Assembly: GCA_900553125.1 (NCBI GenBank)
Contig: USCB01000007.1
Span: 1 to 64,000 of the forward strand
Length of the DNA: 64,000 bases
Reading direction: 5' to 3'
Source: an uncultured Clostridium sp.
GTDB taxonomy: Bacteria > Bacillota > Clostridia > TANB77 > CAG-508
Part shown: positions 31,541 through 40,784 of the stretch, in pieces
Layout of the letters: every line of letters starts with the position of its first letter
Numbering within the stretch: the stretch's first letter is position 1
Notes under the pieces: generated by a model
Told to the model about the DNA's origin: nothing
Databases searched by the model: none
Seen by the model: only the letters and a program-made list of their open reading frames with translations
Program-made: the position numbers and the translations under genes

Positions 31541-31641
31541 TTTTTAGAATGTGAATATTGTGTGAAATATAAAATAAAAACTTGTAAAAGGAAAAGGTTT
31601 ATGCTAAAATTAAAAAAAATAAAAAAGAAAGAGGAATAAAA

Positions 31642-31923
31642 ATGGATAAAGAAACAAAAATTGAATTGTTAAAAATATTTGTAATGGTAATAATTTTAAT
31701 ATTATTAATTGTAGGAATAGTTTGGATGAATAAATCAGATAAAGAAACAACATCAAACAATACTTCAAATACAACAAATGTAACATCAACTGAGGAGAAT
31801 AAAAACAAAGAAAATACATCCAATGAAGAAAATGTAAATTCTAAAAATACACTAACAGGAAATACAGAAGGAACAGAAAATACAGAATCTAATGAATCAG
31901 ATGTAGAAAATTTTGAAGAATAA
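31642..31923 (+). CDS. Small membrane-anchored Asn/Thr/Glu-rich protein
   Basis: A 93-residue protein: a short charged start, one hydrophobic helix (about 10-29), then a low-complexity tail rich in T, N, S and E, likely outside the cell. No family recognised. AGAGGAA lies before the ATG and a terminator follows. Confidence 0.6.
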   Translation: MDKETKIELLKIFVMVIILILLIVGIVWMNKSDKETTSNNTSNTTNVTSTEENKNKENTSNEENVNSKNTLTGNTEGTENTESNESDVENFEE

Positions 31924-31953
31924 AAAAAGCCATGTAAAACATGGCTTTTTTAA
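31924..31953 (+). terminator. Terminator
   Basis: AAAAAGCCATG/CATGGCTTTTTT. Confidence 0.88.
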
Positions 31954-32060
31954 AAACATGAACCACTAATTGTACAATATAATACTAATTAATCTAGTAT
32001 AATTCATTGAAATTATTTTGTATAATTTTAACAATATTATTGTATAATAGGAGGTACAAC

Positions 32061-32426
32061 ATGGAACCAATACAAAGACTATACAAAAAGAATGAAGTTA
32101 TAACTAGAAGCCTACATATAGATGAAGATTTATATAACAGTTTACAATATTTATGTGAAAATGTATATGATACATCAGTAAGCAAATTAATAAATATATG
32201 TGTAGAAACATTTCTTGAGCATAAAGATGTTATAAAGTTTTATAAAAAGCCATATAAAACAGATTCTATATATCGTTCAGTATTATTCAGAAAAGAATTT
32301 TATGATGAATTAATAAGTTTAAGAGATGAAACAGGAATATCATTTAGTAGACTGGTAAATGGAAGTATTAAAGAATTTTTTGACAAATACGATGGTAGAG
32401 CTTTTAAAGTAAAGTTACATAATTAA
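32061..32426 (+). CDS. Tandem ribbon-helix-helix-like protein
   Basis: A 121-residue protein with two similar units: ITRSLHIDEDLYNSLQYL--VSKLINICVETFL (about 15-54) and YRSVLFRKEFYDELISL--FSRLVNGSIKEFF (about 70-112). Each has a short strand plus two helices like a MetJ/Arc fold, so one chain could form a full DNA-binding dimer-like unit. ATG 32061 is preceded by AGGAGG. A TATAAT (32043-32048) lies too close to the ATG for its own leader, so the start of transcription is uncertain. Confidence 0.55.
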   Translation: MEPIQRLYKKNEVITRSLHIDEDLYNSLQYLCENVYDTSVSKLINICVETFLEHKDVIKFYKKPYKTDSIYRSVLFRKEFYDELISLRDETGISFSRLVNGSIKEFFDKYDGRAFKVKLHN

Positions 32427-32461
32427 TGATTTTTAGGATGAGCTAAGAATTACAGATTTGT

Positions 32462-32509
32462 ATTCAGGGTAATTTTGTGAAATATTTTATGAAATTACCC
32501 TGTTTTATT
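32462..32509 (+). terminator. Terminator
   Basis: CAGGGTAATTT/AAATTACCCTG stem followed by TTTTATT. Confidence 0.75.
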
Positions 32510-32565
32510 GTAAAAAATAAAAAACGATGATATATTATTATTAAGTAATTTGAAGAGGAAATACA

Positions 32566-34980
32566 ATGGAAGAAGAAAATAAAAGGAAATTAATAGAAAA
32601 GATTATAAAAGAGCAAGACTTGGTGTCATTATATGCATTTAATCACCATAATAAATCATTAGGGCTTTTACAAGGATATGGTAATGGGATTTATTATAGT
32701 GGATTATATAGATTTATTTTAGAAAATCCTGAAATTATGGATAATTTTTCTATTAAAAATTTATATACATTATTAGCAAAATCTAGTAAAGATGAAGATA
32801 AAAAAATCATAAATGAAAAAATAGCTGAAAAAAATAAAAGTGAAGAATTTTTTTTGGAACCTCTTGATACTGAAGGTTGGGGGATGAGTATAGTATATTC
32901 CAATATAGCATATGGAAAAATTGATGAGAATACAAGAAAACAATTTGAACCTAAGGTATTAGAGGAATTAAAAACTCTAAAAGGAACTGAATACGAAAAA
33001 ATTGCAAGAAATATAAAAACATATCCAGATCTTATAAATTTTTTGAAATATTATAAAGATGGAATTTTTACACCAGAAAAAATAGAAACAATAAATAAAA
33101 TGATTGATAAAAATCCAGATGCATTAAGATATGTCAATTTTGGATTATTTCAAGACGAAATATTTGAATTAGGCTCTGATTTTTGCGAATATATATCAAA
33201 ATTTCCAACTATGAGTTATCAATTGCTTTTAATAAAAGAAAAAAATTCACAGATGTTTAGTGTAATAGCAGATAGATTGAAAAATTATGATAATATTAAA
33301 GATAATTTAAGTGAATTAGAAACTTTAATCACATATGGTGCAAGAAATGTATTTGAATTACAATCTGAGAAAATAGAAATTGATGATTTTTTAGAATGTG
33401 CCAATAGAAATTCTAAAGATTTTGGATTAATTAATGTTAGTTATGGAAATCAATATCAAAAAAGGTTAGAAGAAAAACTAAAAACAGAATATGATAAAAC
33501 AGAAACCATAGAAGATAAATTAAATGTATATATGAATAAAGTATATTCAATATCACTAAATGGAGCTAGAGGATTATTAAAAGATTTTGGAGAAGATTTA
33601 GAAAACTTAGAAAATCTATCAGATGATACAAAACATTTTTTTTATGAATTAAGTAATAGTGTAGAATTAGATGATGAAACACAAATAAATGAGTTATTTA
33701 ATAATTCAACAAAAAGATATTCGACTGTTCAAATAGAAAAAATGAAATCTGAGATAAAGAAAGAGTGTGCAAGAGAATTTTCGGAGGAATTTAGAAATAC
33801 TGATAAGAAAATACAACAAAAATTACAGAAAAATATAGATGTAACAGAAATTGAATATAATAACAAAAAAATTAAACAAATAAAATTAAATGGAAATTTT
33901 AATTTATTGTTTCATAGTACAGATGCAGAATTTATTAATGCTAAGAATGTACCAGAAAATTTTAAAGAAGAATGGAAAGTAGGAAAAAACAAAAATAATC
34001 ATATAATTTCTACAACTTGTGCAAATCAAGATTTTTTAGGTATGGCACCAGTTGAGAAAAATGGAGTGAGATATGTTTTTTCAAAAGTTAAAAGAGATAA
34101 CATAAGATTAATGGGAATTTCAGACATAAATACACTTTCTAATAATTTCGCATATGATTCCCATACTAGAAAATATATGTCAACAAAAGCATTGTCATAT
34201 AACTCAAGAAGAGTTTATAGTGAGTTTGGAATCGAAAGAGATGGAGTTATCCCTGATTATGTTGCTATTTGTGATGACGATTTACCAGAGGTGATAGAAA
34301 ATTCATATAAAGCAGCAGCACAATTTGATATTCCTATTTTGTATATAGATAAATCAGAAATAGAGAAGGAACAAATAGAAAAGCTTGAAAATTTATTAGA
34401 GAAATTTAATGATACTAAAGATACAAATACATTACAAAAATTATTGAATACATACGAAACAAATGTTGCAGGATGGTTATTAAATAGAAGTGAGGATTTA
34501 GATAAAGATGATTCACACACAGCAAAAATTAATAATTCAAGATTTAAGGAAGATTTTGAAAAAATTCAAGTTAAAATTGAAAACACAGTAAAAGAATTTT
34601 TAGAGGAAAAAGGCAAAAAAATACAATCTGAAAAAGAAATAATGGAAGTAATGACAATACTATTAAGGGAAATTGAATTATATGATGGCTGTGAGGAAAT
34701 TACCCCTATAAGTAAGACTAAAATAAGTTACAATGCTAAAGGATTATTACAAGAGGCAAACAAATCACTTCATAAGATTGGAAAAGATGAATTAAAGGTA
34801 AATTTAGACGAACATCCTTCTAGTAAAAAATATGAGCTTAAAATTCAACAATTGGTCAAAAACGCACTTAGTGGGAAAGATGCACTTACAATAGAAGACA
34901 TTTACAAAGCTAAAAAAATGCAAGAAAAGGCAAAAGAAGAAATATTGAGTGAAAATAGGAGAGGTGGAGATGAAAAATAG
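32566..34980 (+). CDS. Large orphan protein, possible effector
   Basis: An 804-residue protein of no family I can name with confidence. It is cytosolic-looking (no signal, no membrane span), helical over 1-410, then has a more globular block at about 430-600 with FNLLFHSTDAEF, HIISTTCANQDF and a later PDYVAICDDDL segment. The H-S-T / ISTT pattern is reminiscent of ADP-ribosyltransferase-like toxin folds, but the catalytic glutamate cannot be fixed by eye. The 3' end overlaps the next start (ATGAAAAATAG), so the two genes are translationally coupled and their products may act together. Confidence 0.5.
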   Translation: MEEENKRKLIEKIIKEQDLVSLYAFNHHNKSLGLLQGYGNGIYYSGLYRFILENPEIMDNFSIKNLYTLLAKSSKDEDKKIINEKIAEKNKSEEFFLEPLDTEGWGMSIVYSNIAYGKIDENTRKQFEPKVLEELKTLKGTEYEKIARNIKTYPDLINFLKYYKDGIFTPEKIETINKMIDKNPDALRYVNFGLFQDEIFELGSDFCEYISKFPTMSYQLLLIKEKNSQMFSVIADRLKNYDNIKDNLSELETLITYGARNVFELQSEKIEIDDFLECANRNSKDFGLINVSYGNQYQKRLEEKLKTEYDKTETIEDKLNVYMNKVYSISLNGARGLLKDFGEDLENLENLSDDTKHFFYELSNSVELDDETQINELFNNSTKRYSTVQIEKMKSEIKKECAREFSEEFRNTDKKIQQKLQKNIDVTEIEYNNKKIKQIKLNGNFNLLFHSTDAEFINAKNVPENFKEEWKVGKNKNNHIISTTCANQDFLGMAPVEKNGVRYVFSKVKRDNIRLMGISDINTLSNNFAYDSHTRKYMSTKALSYNSRRVYSEFGIERDGVIPDYVAICDDDLPEVIENSYKAAAQFDIPILYIDKSEIEKEQIEKLENLLEKFNDTKDTNTLQKLLNTYETNVAGWLLNRSEDLDKDDSHTAKINNSRFKEDFEKIQVKIENTVKEFLEEKGKKIQSEKEIMEVMTILLREIELYDGCEEITPISKTKISYNAKGLLQEANKSLHKIGKDELKVNLDEHPSSKKYELKIQQLVKNALSGKDALTIEDIYKAKKMQEKAKEEILSENRRGGDEK

Positions 34981-35395
34981 TTTTTCTAAGGCATGTACAG
35001 AAACTCTAGAAATTTTAAAGTATTTACCAGAAAACGAATATGAAAAAATACCTAAAGAAGAGATTGAATTTTTAGAAAGTCAGAAAGATTCAACATATAA
35101 ATTTTATGTTGATAAATCACTTCAGTTACAAGAAATGAATATATCTAAAGAAACAAATGCAATTATCGTAATGTTATGGGAGAAATATTTTGCAAGTCAA
35201 AATGAAAAGGAAAGATTATATAAAATTTTAAAACAGAACTATGAAATTACAGAAACACGAAAAAAAGAAATGTATAATTATGATAATATTTTTAAGGAAA
35301 GGAAAAAAGAAAGCACAGAATTAATTGAAGTAAAAAAAGAAACTTGGTATGAAAAAATACGTATGTTTTTTAGTAAAATTATAAAAAATTTCTGA
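34970..35395 (+). CDS. Small partner protein coupled to the 804-residue orphan
   Basis: A 141-residue, charged, mostly helical protein with many K and E residues and no known motif. ATG 34970 follows GAGAGGTGG and overlaps the previous stop by translational coupling. The start YLPENEYEKIPKEEIEFLES recurs in small proteins encoded next to such orphans in Clostridia, but the function is unknown. The stop codon lies inside a perfect 63-bp palindrome. Confidence 0.55.
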   Translation: MKNSFSKACTETLEILKYLPENEYEKIPKEEIEFLESQKDSTYKFYVDKSLQLQEMNISKETNAIIVMLWEKYFASQNEKERLYKILKQNYEITETRKKEMYNYDNIFKERKKESTELIEVKKETWYEKIRMFFSKIIKNF

Positions 35396-35446
35396 TTGGG
35401 GACGGTTCCTTTTCCGAAAAGGAACCGTCCCCAATCAGAAATTTTT
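35384..35446. repeat. Perfect palindrome, GGGGACGGTTCC type
   Basis: 31-bp arms around a single C; core GGGGACGGTTCCTTTTC. Overlaps the preceding stop codon and ends in TTTTT on both strands, so it can end transcription. Confidence 0.92.
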
Positions 35447-35502
35447 ATTGTAAACCATAAATTTTTATGTTACAATAAAAGCGAAAAAGAAAGGAACTCA
35501 GA

Positions 35503-37725
35503 ATGATAGCAGAAATAATAATAGATAGCAAAGCAAAAAGCCTAAACAGAAAATTTGACTACGAAATACCACAAGAGTTAGAAGATATAGTAGATGTAGG
35601 AAGTAGAGTTCTAATACCATTTGGAAACTTCAAAACACTAGAACAAGGCTATATTATAAAAATAAAAGAAAAAACTGAATATAAAGTAAAGCCAATAGCA
35701 GGACTAGAAGAAAATTTACCACCGGAAAAAATAACATTAGCAAGGTGGATGGCTAGAAAATACTTTTGTAATGTATCTGAATGTATTAAATTAATGCTAA
35801 CACCAGGGACTAAAGCTAAAAATAAAGATGATAGAGTACAAGATAAAAATATAAATTTTGTATACTTAAACATTCCGTATGAAGAAATCAACGTAAATGA
35901 ACTAAAAGGAGAAAAACAAAAAAAGTTAGTAGAATTTATAAAAAATAATGAGGGACTAACAATACCAGAAATAGAAAATTTTGCAGAAATTTCAAGAAGT
36001 ACGGTTAATTCTTTAGTGAAAAAAGAGATTCTAAAGATAGTAAATAAAAAGATTGATAGAAATCCATTGATAAATAAAAAGGTAAATAATAACAAAAAGC
36101 TAGAATTTACAAATGAGCAGAAACAAGCATATTTAAAAGTATCACAAGCAATGGAAGAAAATAGATTTGAAGAATTTTTGCTATATGGAATAACAGGTTC
36201 TGGAAAAACAGAAGTATATTTACAATTAATAGAAAAAGCTTTAAATGAAAATAAATCATCAATCTGTTTGGTACCTGAGATATCGTTAACCCCACAAATG
36301 TTAGATAGATTTATAGGAAGATTTGGAAAAGAAAAAATTGCAGTATTACATAGCAAATTATCAATAGGAGAAAGACATGATGAATGGGAAAGGATAAAAA
36401 AAGATGAGGCTAAAATTGTAATAGGTGCAAGGTCAGCTATATTTGCACCATGTAATGATTTAGGACTAATAATAATTGATGAAGAACATGATAGTTCATA
36501 TAAATCTGAAGCAAGCCCGAGATATTCGGCAAAAGAGGTAGCCTACGAAATTGCAAAAGAACAAAAAATTCCATTAATACTAGGAAGTGCAACACCAGAT
36601 TTAAGAACATTTTATAAGGCACAAAAACAAGAAATATCAACATTAAGATTAACAAAAAGAGCAAATAACTCTAATTTACCAGAAGTTCAAATTGTAGACT
36701 TAAAAATGGAATTGGCAACTGGAAATAGGTCGATGATAAGTAATTTATTGTATTCAGAAATAGAAAAAAATTTAAAAGAAAAAAGACAGACAATACTATT
36801 TTTAAATAGAAGAGGATATTCAACATTTATAATGTGTAGAGATTGTGGATATACTCTAAAATGCCCAAATTGCAATATAAGTTTAACATATCATATAACT
36901 AAAAATATATTAAAATGTCACTATTGTGGACATACAGAAAGACCAATAAGCATCTGCCCAGAATGTAAAAGTACAAAAATAAGATATTTTGGAACAGGAA
37001 CACAAAAACTAGAACAAGAAATAAACAAGTTATTTCCAAATGCATCAACTATTAGAATGGATGTTGATACAGTAACTAAAAAGAATTCACATGAAGAGAT
37101 TTTAAGAAAATTTAAAGATGAAAATATAGATATTTTAATAGGAACACAAATGGTAGTAAAAGGGCATCATTTTCCAAAAGTTACATTAGTTGGAGTAATT
37201 GCAGCAGATGGCTCTTTAAATCAAGATGATTATAGAGCAAATGAAAGAACGTTCCAAATACTTACACAAGTTGCAGGAAGAGCGGGACGTGAGAATTTGC
37301 CGGGAAAAGTTGTAATACAAACATATAATCCAGATAGTTTTCCAATTGAATATTCAAAAACACAAGATTATGATTTATTTTATGATACAGAAATCAAACT
37401 AAGAAAACAGTTGAAATATCCACCATTTTGCGATATAATATTAATTGGATTTTCAGGAGATAGTCAAAAGGAAATTGAAGATATAAGTTTGTATATGTTT
37501 AATATGTTAAAGACAAGCCTAGAAAAATATCAAATAAATGTGTTTCAGCCTATGCCAGCACCTATTGATAAAATTCAAAATAAAATTAGATGGAGAATTA
37601 TTGCAAAAGGTGTTGTAAATGAGGATGTTACAATTATTTTGAATAAATGTTTACAAAATGTGTATGGGATGAATTTGAAACATACTAAGGTTAGTGTGGA
37701 TGTTAATCCTAATAATATGATGTAG
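35503..37725 (+). CDS. priA: Primosomal protein N' (replication restart helicase PriA)
   Basis: A 740-residue superfamily 2 helicase that reloads the replisome at collapsed forks. N-terminal 3'-DNA-binding domain (1-100), winged helix (about 130-185), Walker A GITGSGKTE near 229, DEEH box near 327. Eight cysteines bind zinc around 446-490 (CRDCGYTLKCPNCN, CHYCGH, CPEC). Helicase motifs V-VI follow (GTQMVVKGHHFP; QVAGRAGR near 590). The order priA-def-fmt is the classical Firmicutes arrangement. Confidence 0.96.
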   Translation: MIAEIIIDSKAKSLNRKFDYEIPQELEDIVDVGSRVLIPFGNFKTLEQGYIIKIKEKTEYKVKPIAGLEENLPPEKITLARWMARKYFCNVSECIKLMLTPGTKAKNKDDRVQDKNINFVYLNIPYEEINVNELKGEKQKKLVEFIKNNEGLTIPEIENFAEISRSTVNSLVKKEILKIVNKKIDRNPLINKKVNNNKKLEFTNEQKQAYLKVSQAMEENRFEEFLLYGITGSGKTEVYLQLIEKALNENKSSICLVPEISLTPQMLDRFIGRFGKEKIAVLHSKLSIGERHDEWERIKKDEAKIVIGARSAIFAPCNDLGLIIIDEEHDSSYKSEASPRYSAKEVAYEIAKEQKIPLILGSATPDLRTFYKAQKQEISTLRLTKRANNSNLPEVQIVDLKMELATGNRSMISNLLYSEIEKNLKEKRQTILFLNRRGYSTFIMCRDCGYTLKCPNCNISLTYHITKNILKCHYCGHTERPISICPECKSTKIRYFGTGTQKLEQEINKLFPNASTIRMDVDTVTKKNSHEEILRKFKDENIDILIGTQMVVKGHHFPKVTLVGVIAADGSLNQDDYRANERTFQILTQVAGRAGRENLPGKVVIQTYNPDSFPIEYSKTQDYDLFYDTEIKLRKQLKYPPFCDIILIGFSGDSQKEIEDISLYMFNMLKTSLEKYQINVFQPMPAPIDKIQNKIRWRIIAKGVVNEDVTIILNKCLQNVYGMNLKHTKVSVDVNPNNMM

Positions 37726-37787
37726 TGTACCATTGGGACCGGGTCTTTTTGGTACATGTTCCAAAAAGACCCGGTCCTAATGGTACA
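37726..37787. repeat. Palindromic repeat, GACCGGGTCTTTTTGG type
   Basis: Arms TGTACCATTGGGACCGGG / CCCGGTCCTAATGGTACA in the priA-def gap. Confidence 0.88.
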
Positions 37788-37806
37788 AAAAGAAAGGAAG
37801 ATAAGA

Positions 37807-38292
37807 ATGGCACTAAGAAAAATAAGAGAACAAGGAGACGAAATATTAAGAAAGAAATCAAGAGAAGTAAATATTGATGACATAACAGCAGAAAAGAATC
37901 AAAGTTTAATAGATGATATGTTAGAAACAATGTATCATTTTAATGGAGTTGGACTAGCTGCTGTTCAAGTTGGAATTTTAAAACAAATTATTGTAATTGA
38001 TGTAGATGATGATAAAGGTCCTTATGTTTTGATAAATCCAAAAATATTAAAAACAAAAGGTTCTAAGGAATGTGAAGAAGGTTGTTTAAGTTTTCCTAAT
38101 GAATTTGGAAAAGTTGTTAGACCAACCGAAGTTGTTGTCGAGTTTTATGATAGAGAAGCTAAAAAGGTCAAATTAAAAGCAAAAGATTTATTGGCACAAG
38201 CTGTATGCCATGAGGTAGACCATTTAAATGGAGTTCTATTTGTGGATTTGGTTGAACCAGGTACTTTGGAATATGTTTCTCCAAAAGATTAA
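37807..38292 (+). CDS. def: Peptide deformylase
   Basis: A 161-residue metalloenzyme that removes the formyl group from nascent N-formyl-methionine proteins. All three motifs are present: GVGLAAVQ (near 44), EGCLSFP (near 88) and the metal-binding CHEVDH (near 133). ATG 37807 is chosen because GAAAGGAAG lies upstream; an earlier ATG would lie in the palindrome. Confidence 0.95.
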   Translation: MALRKIREQGDEILRKKSREVNIDDITAEKNQSLIDDMLETMYHFNGVGLAAVQVGILKQIIVIDVDDDKGPYVLINPKILKTKGSKECEEGCLSFPNEFGKVVRPTEVVVEFYDREAKKVKLKAKDLLAQAVCHEVDHLNGVLFVDLVEPGTLEYVSPKD

Positions 38293-38307
38293 ATGACAAA
38301 TGGGACA

Positions 38308-38360
38308 AAAGGGACTTGGTCTTTTTTGTGCAATGGGACAGAAAAGACCCGGTCCCTTTC
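38308..38360. repeat. Palindromic repeat, GACCCGGTCCC type
   Basis: GGGACTTGGTCTTTT pairs with AAAAGACCCGGTCCC in the def-fmt gap. Confidence 0.7.
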
Positions 38361-38376
38361 GGGAAAGGAAAGAAAA

Positions 38377-39348
38377 ATGAATATAATTTTTATGGGAACG
38401 CCAGATTTTGCGGCTGAATCTCTAAAAGCAATTATCGAAAAAGGCCATAACATAATGGCTGTTGTAACAAATCCAGATAGACCAAAAGGCCGTGGGATGA
38501 AAATGCTTGCTACACCTGTAAAGGAAGTTGCTATCGAAAAAAATATACCAGTATATCAACCATTAAAGGTAAGAGGAAATGATGATTTTATAGAAACACT
38601 AAAAGGACTAAATCCAGATGTTATATGTGTTGTGGCATACGGAAAAATTTTGCCAAAAGAAATTTTAGATATTCCAAAGTATGGCTGCATAAATGTACAT
38701 GCATCACTTCTTCCAAAATACAGAGGTGCAGCACCTATTCAGTGGGCTGTGCTTAATGGAGATAAGACAACTGGTGTTACTACAATGTATATGGATATAG
38801 GCATGGATACTGGTGATATGATTTTAAAGGAAGAGGTTCAAATTGGGGAAGATGAAACAACAGGCGAACTTTGGGAGAGATTGTCTGTAATTGGTGGTAA
38901 TCTTTTAGTTAGAACTTTGGACGAAATTGAAAATGGTACGGTAAAGAGAATTCCACAAGGCGAGGACTTTACGGTTGCTCCTATGCTTTCTAAGGATATG
39001 GCTAAAATTGATTGGCAAAGTAAGAATGCTAGAGAAATTAAAAATCTTGTTAGAGGTTTAAATCCTATTATGGGAGCTTATTCTTTGTTTGATGGTAAGA
39101 AGATTAAATTTTGGAAAGTTAGGGCTTTTGATGAGGATGATGTAGAACTTGGAAAGGTTTTAGGTAATATGGATTTTAGTGATAAGGAAGCTGGAGATGT
39201 ACTTTTGGCTGATAGTAAGAAGGGATTGTTTATTAAAACTATTGATGGTGTGATTTCAGTGGGGGAAATTCAAGGTGAGAATGCTAAGAGAATGAATGTA
39301 GGAGATTTTTTGAGAGGATTTTCTATTGAGGACGGTTCTTTTTGCTAA
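38377..39348 (+). CDS. fmt: Methionyl-tRNA formyltransferase
   Basis: A 323-residue enzyme that formylates initiator Met-tRNA. N-terminus MNIIFMGTPDFAAESL, catalytic HASLLPKYRGAAPIQW near residue 107, folate-binding pocket residues nearby and a C-terminal OB domain. ATG 38377 is preceded by AAAGGAAAG. The last codons (EDGSFC) are written in GAGGACGGTTCTTTTTGC, which resembles the dispersed palindrome core, so a repeat unit seems to have become the gene's end. Confidence 0.95.
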   Translation: MNIIFMGTPDFAAESLKAIIEKGHNIMAVVTNPDRPKGRGMKMLATPVKEVAIEKNIPVYQPLKVRGNDDFIETLKGLNPDVICVVAYGKILPKEILDIPKYGCINVHASLLPKYRGAAPIQWAVLNGDKTTGVTTMYMDIGMDTGDMILKEEVQIGEDETTGELWERLSVIGGNLLVRTLDEIENGTVKRIPQGEDFTVAPMLSKDMAKIDWQSKNAREIKNLVRGLNPIMGAYSLFDGKKIKFWKVRAFDEDDVELGKVLGNMDFSDKEAGDVLLADSKKGLFIKTIDGVISVGEIQGENAKRMNVGDFLRGFSIEDGSFC

Positions 39349-39380
39349 AAAATAAATTTTAATAAATGAAAGGAGAGATG

Positions 39381-39740
39381 ATGAAAATGACGAATATTCC
39401 TCAAAATATAAATCAAGCATTACAAAAGTTTACATTAGAAATAAATAAAATTTTAGGAAAAAGAGTAAGGAGAATTATATTATATGGTTCATATGCTAGA
39501 GGGGATTATAATAATAGCTCAGACATAGATATAATGATATTGACTGATTTAAGTGATGATGAAATAGATGAATATAGAAAGAAAATATCATATTTGGCTT
39601 ATGATATAGAAGAAGAAAATGATTTTGATATTATGTTATCACCACTTATAAAAAACATAGATAAATTTAATTATTGGCTAGATACATTACCTTTTTATAT
39701 GAATGTAAAAAAGGAAGGAGTGGTTTTAAGTGAGTCCTAA
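39381..39740 (+). CDS. MNT-type nucleotidyltransferase, antitoxin-like
   Basis: A protein of about 119 residues with the minimal nucleotidyltransferase motif GSYARGDYNNSSDIDIM (near 31-48) and a third acidic residue in DFDIML near 84. With the HEPN gene that overlaps its stop it forms a MNT/HEPN module; in characterised pairs the MNT protein modifies and silences the HEPN RNase. Several ATGs are possible; 39381 lies best after AAGGAGAG. Confidence 0.82.
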   Translation: MKMTNIPQNINQALQKFTLEINKILGKRVRRIILYGSYARGDYNNSSDIDIMILTDLSDDEIDEYRKKISYLAYDIEEENDFDIMLSPLIKNIDKFNYWLDTLPFYMNVKKEGVVLSES

Positions 39741-40128
39741 AATTTCAAAAGATTTATCTATCCATAGGTTAGAACAAGCTAAAGAGAATATTGAAGAAGC
39801 GGAAATTTTATTTAAAATGAACAAATTTAAAGGTGCAAATAATCGTGCGTATTATTCAATATTTCATAGTATTAAAGCAGTGTTAGCTTTAGAGCCAATA
39901 GATTTTAAAAGACATAAAGATATTATTGCATATTTTAATAAAAACTATGTGCGTACAGAAATCTTTCCAAGATATATAGGACATAAAATTGCAGAAGCTA
40001 GTACAATAAGAGAAGATTCGGATTACGATGACGAGTTTGTTGTAAAACCTGAGACAACATTAGAGCAAATAGAAACTGCAAAAGAGTTAGTAACTTTGGT
40101 TGAGAAATATATTGAAGGAAATTTATAA
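39730..40128 (+). CDS. HEPN domain protein (HepT-like)
   Basis: A 132-residue helical protein with the HEPN signature RAYYSIFHS (R-x6-H) near residue 40, typical of an RNA-cleaving HEPN toxin. The GTG start overlaps the MNT gene and AAGGAAGGAG lies upstream. The pair sits beside VOC and Fic genes, an accessory cluster. Confidence 0.8.
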   Translation: MSPKISKDLSIHRLEQAKENIEEAEILFKMNKFKGANNRAYYSIFHSIKAVLALEPIDFKRHKDIIAYFNKNYVRTEIFPRYIGHKIAEASTIREDSDYDDEFVVKPETTLEQIETAKELVTLVEKYIEGNL

Positions 40129-40192
40129 AAACAAGGAGAAAAAATGATAGATTTACAGTTACATACTAAGGTATAAATTGTAGGAGGTATAT

Positions 40193-40564
40193 ATGAAGTT
40201 AGATAACTTTTACTTTGTAGTAAGTGACATAGGGAAATCAATAGAATTTTATTCAGCTTTATTAGAAAAACAACCGACTAATATAACTGGTACAAGATGG
40301 GCTGATTGGGAAAATGAAAATAATCAAATTTATTTTGGGGTAATAAGTAAAGAAGCAACGGAATGTGAATTAATAAAAGGAAATAATGGAGTTCTTGGAT
40401 TATATACTGATGATATAAATAAATCACTTGAATTATGTAGAAATCTTGGAGCGAAAATTCTTTATGAACCTGAAAAGATAGAAAATTCAAAAGATAATTA
40501 TAGATGTTTTGCTATTGAGGATTATGATGGAAATAAGATTGAGATAGCGTGTTATGATAAATGA
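40193..40564 (+). CDS. VOC (glyoxalase/bleomycin resistance) family protein
   Basis: A 123-residue protein with two beta-alpha-beta-beta-beta modules (DNFYFVVSDIGKSIEFYSALL at the start and AIEDYDGNKIEIACYD at the end). VOC proteins are metal-dependent lyases, dioxygenases or drug-binding proteins; substrate unknown. TAGGAGG lies before ATG 40193. Confidence 0.82.
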   Translation: MKLDNFYFVVSDIGKSIEFYSALLEKQPTNITGTRWADWENENNQIYFGVISKEATECELIKGNNGVLGLYTDDINKSLELCRNLGAKILYEPEKIENSKDNYRCFAIEDYDGNKIEIACYDK

Positions 40565-40633
40565 AATAGCGGATGTTTAGGTGGATTCAATAATTAACAT
40601 TTGAAGAAATTGTAAATTATATTTAATAAAATA

Positions 40634-40691
40634 TTGCCGTTTTAGTTTGTAAATAATATAAAATTTACGAGCTAAAACGGCATTTTTTTGA
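40634..40691 (+). terminator. Long hairpin terminator
   Basis: GCCGTTTTAG / CTAAAACGGC with an AT-rich loop, followed by TTTTTTT. Confidence 0.82.
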
Positions 40692-40784
40692 AAATTTTGC
40701 TAAAAGGATTGAATATATTAAAATAACATGACACAACACAAATGTTCGTAAATACTTATAAATAAAAAATAAAGAGGTGATTAA

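Noticed and set aside
32043..32048. TATAAT as promoter of the tandem RHH gene
   Set aside because: It lies only 12 bp before the ATG and overlaps the ribosome-binding region, so a usable leader would be missing.
40144..40176. Tiny ORF between HEPN and VOC genes (MIDLQLHTKV)
   Set aside because: Ten codons with no support beyond an ATG after AAGGAG; may be a truncated remnant.
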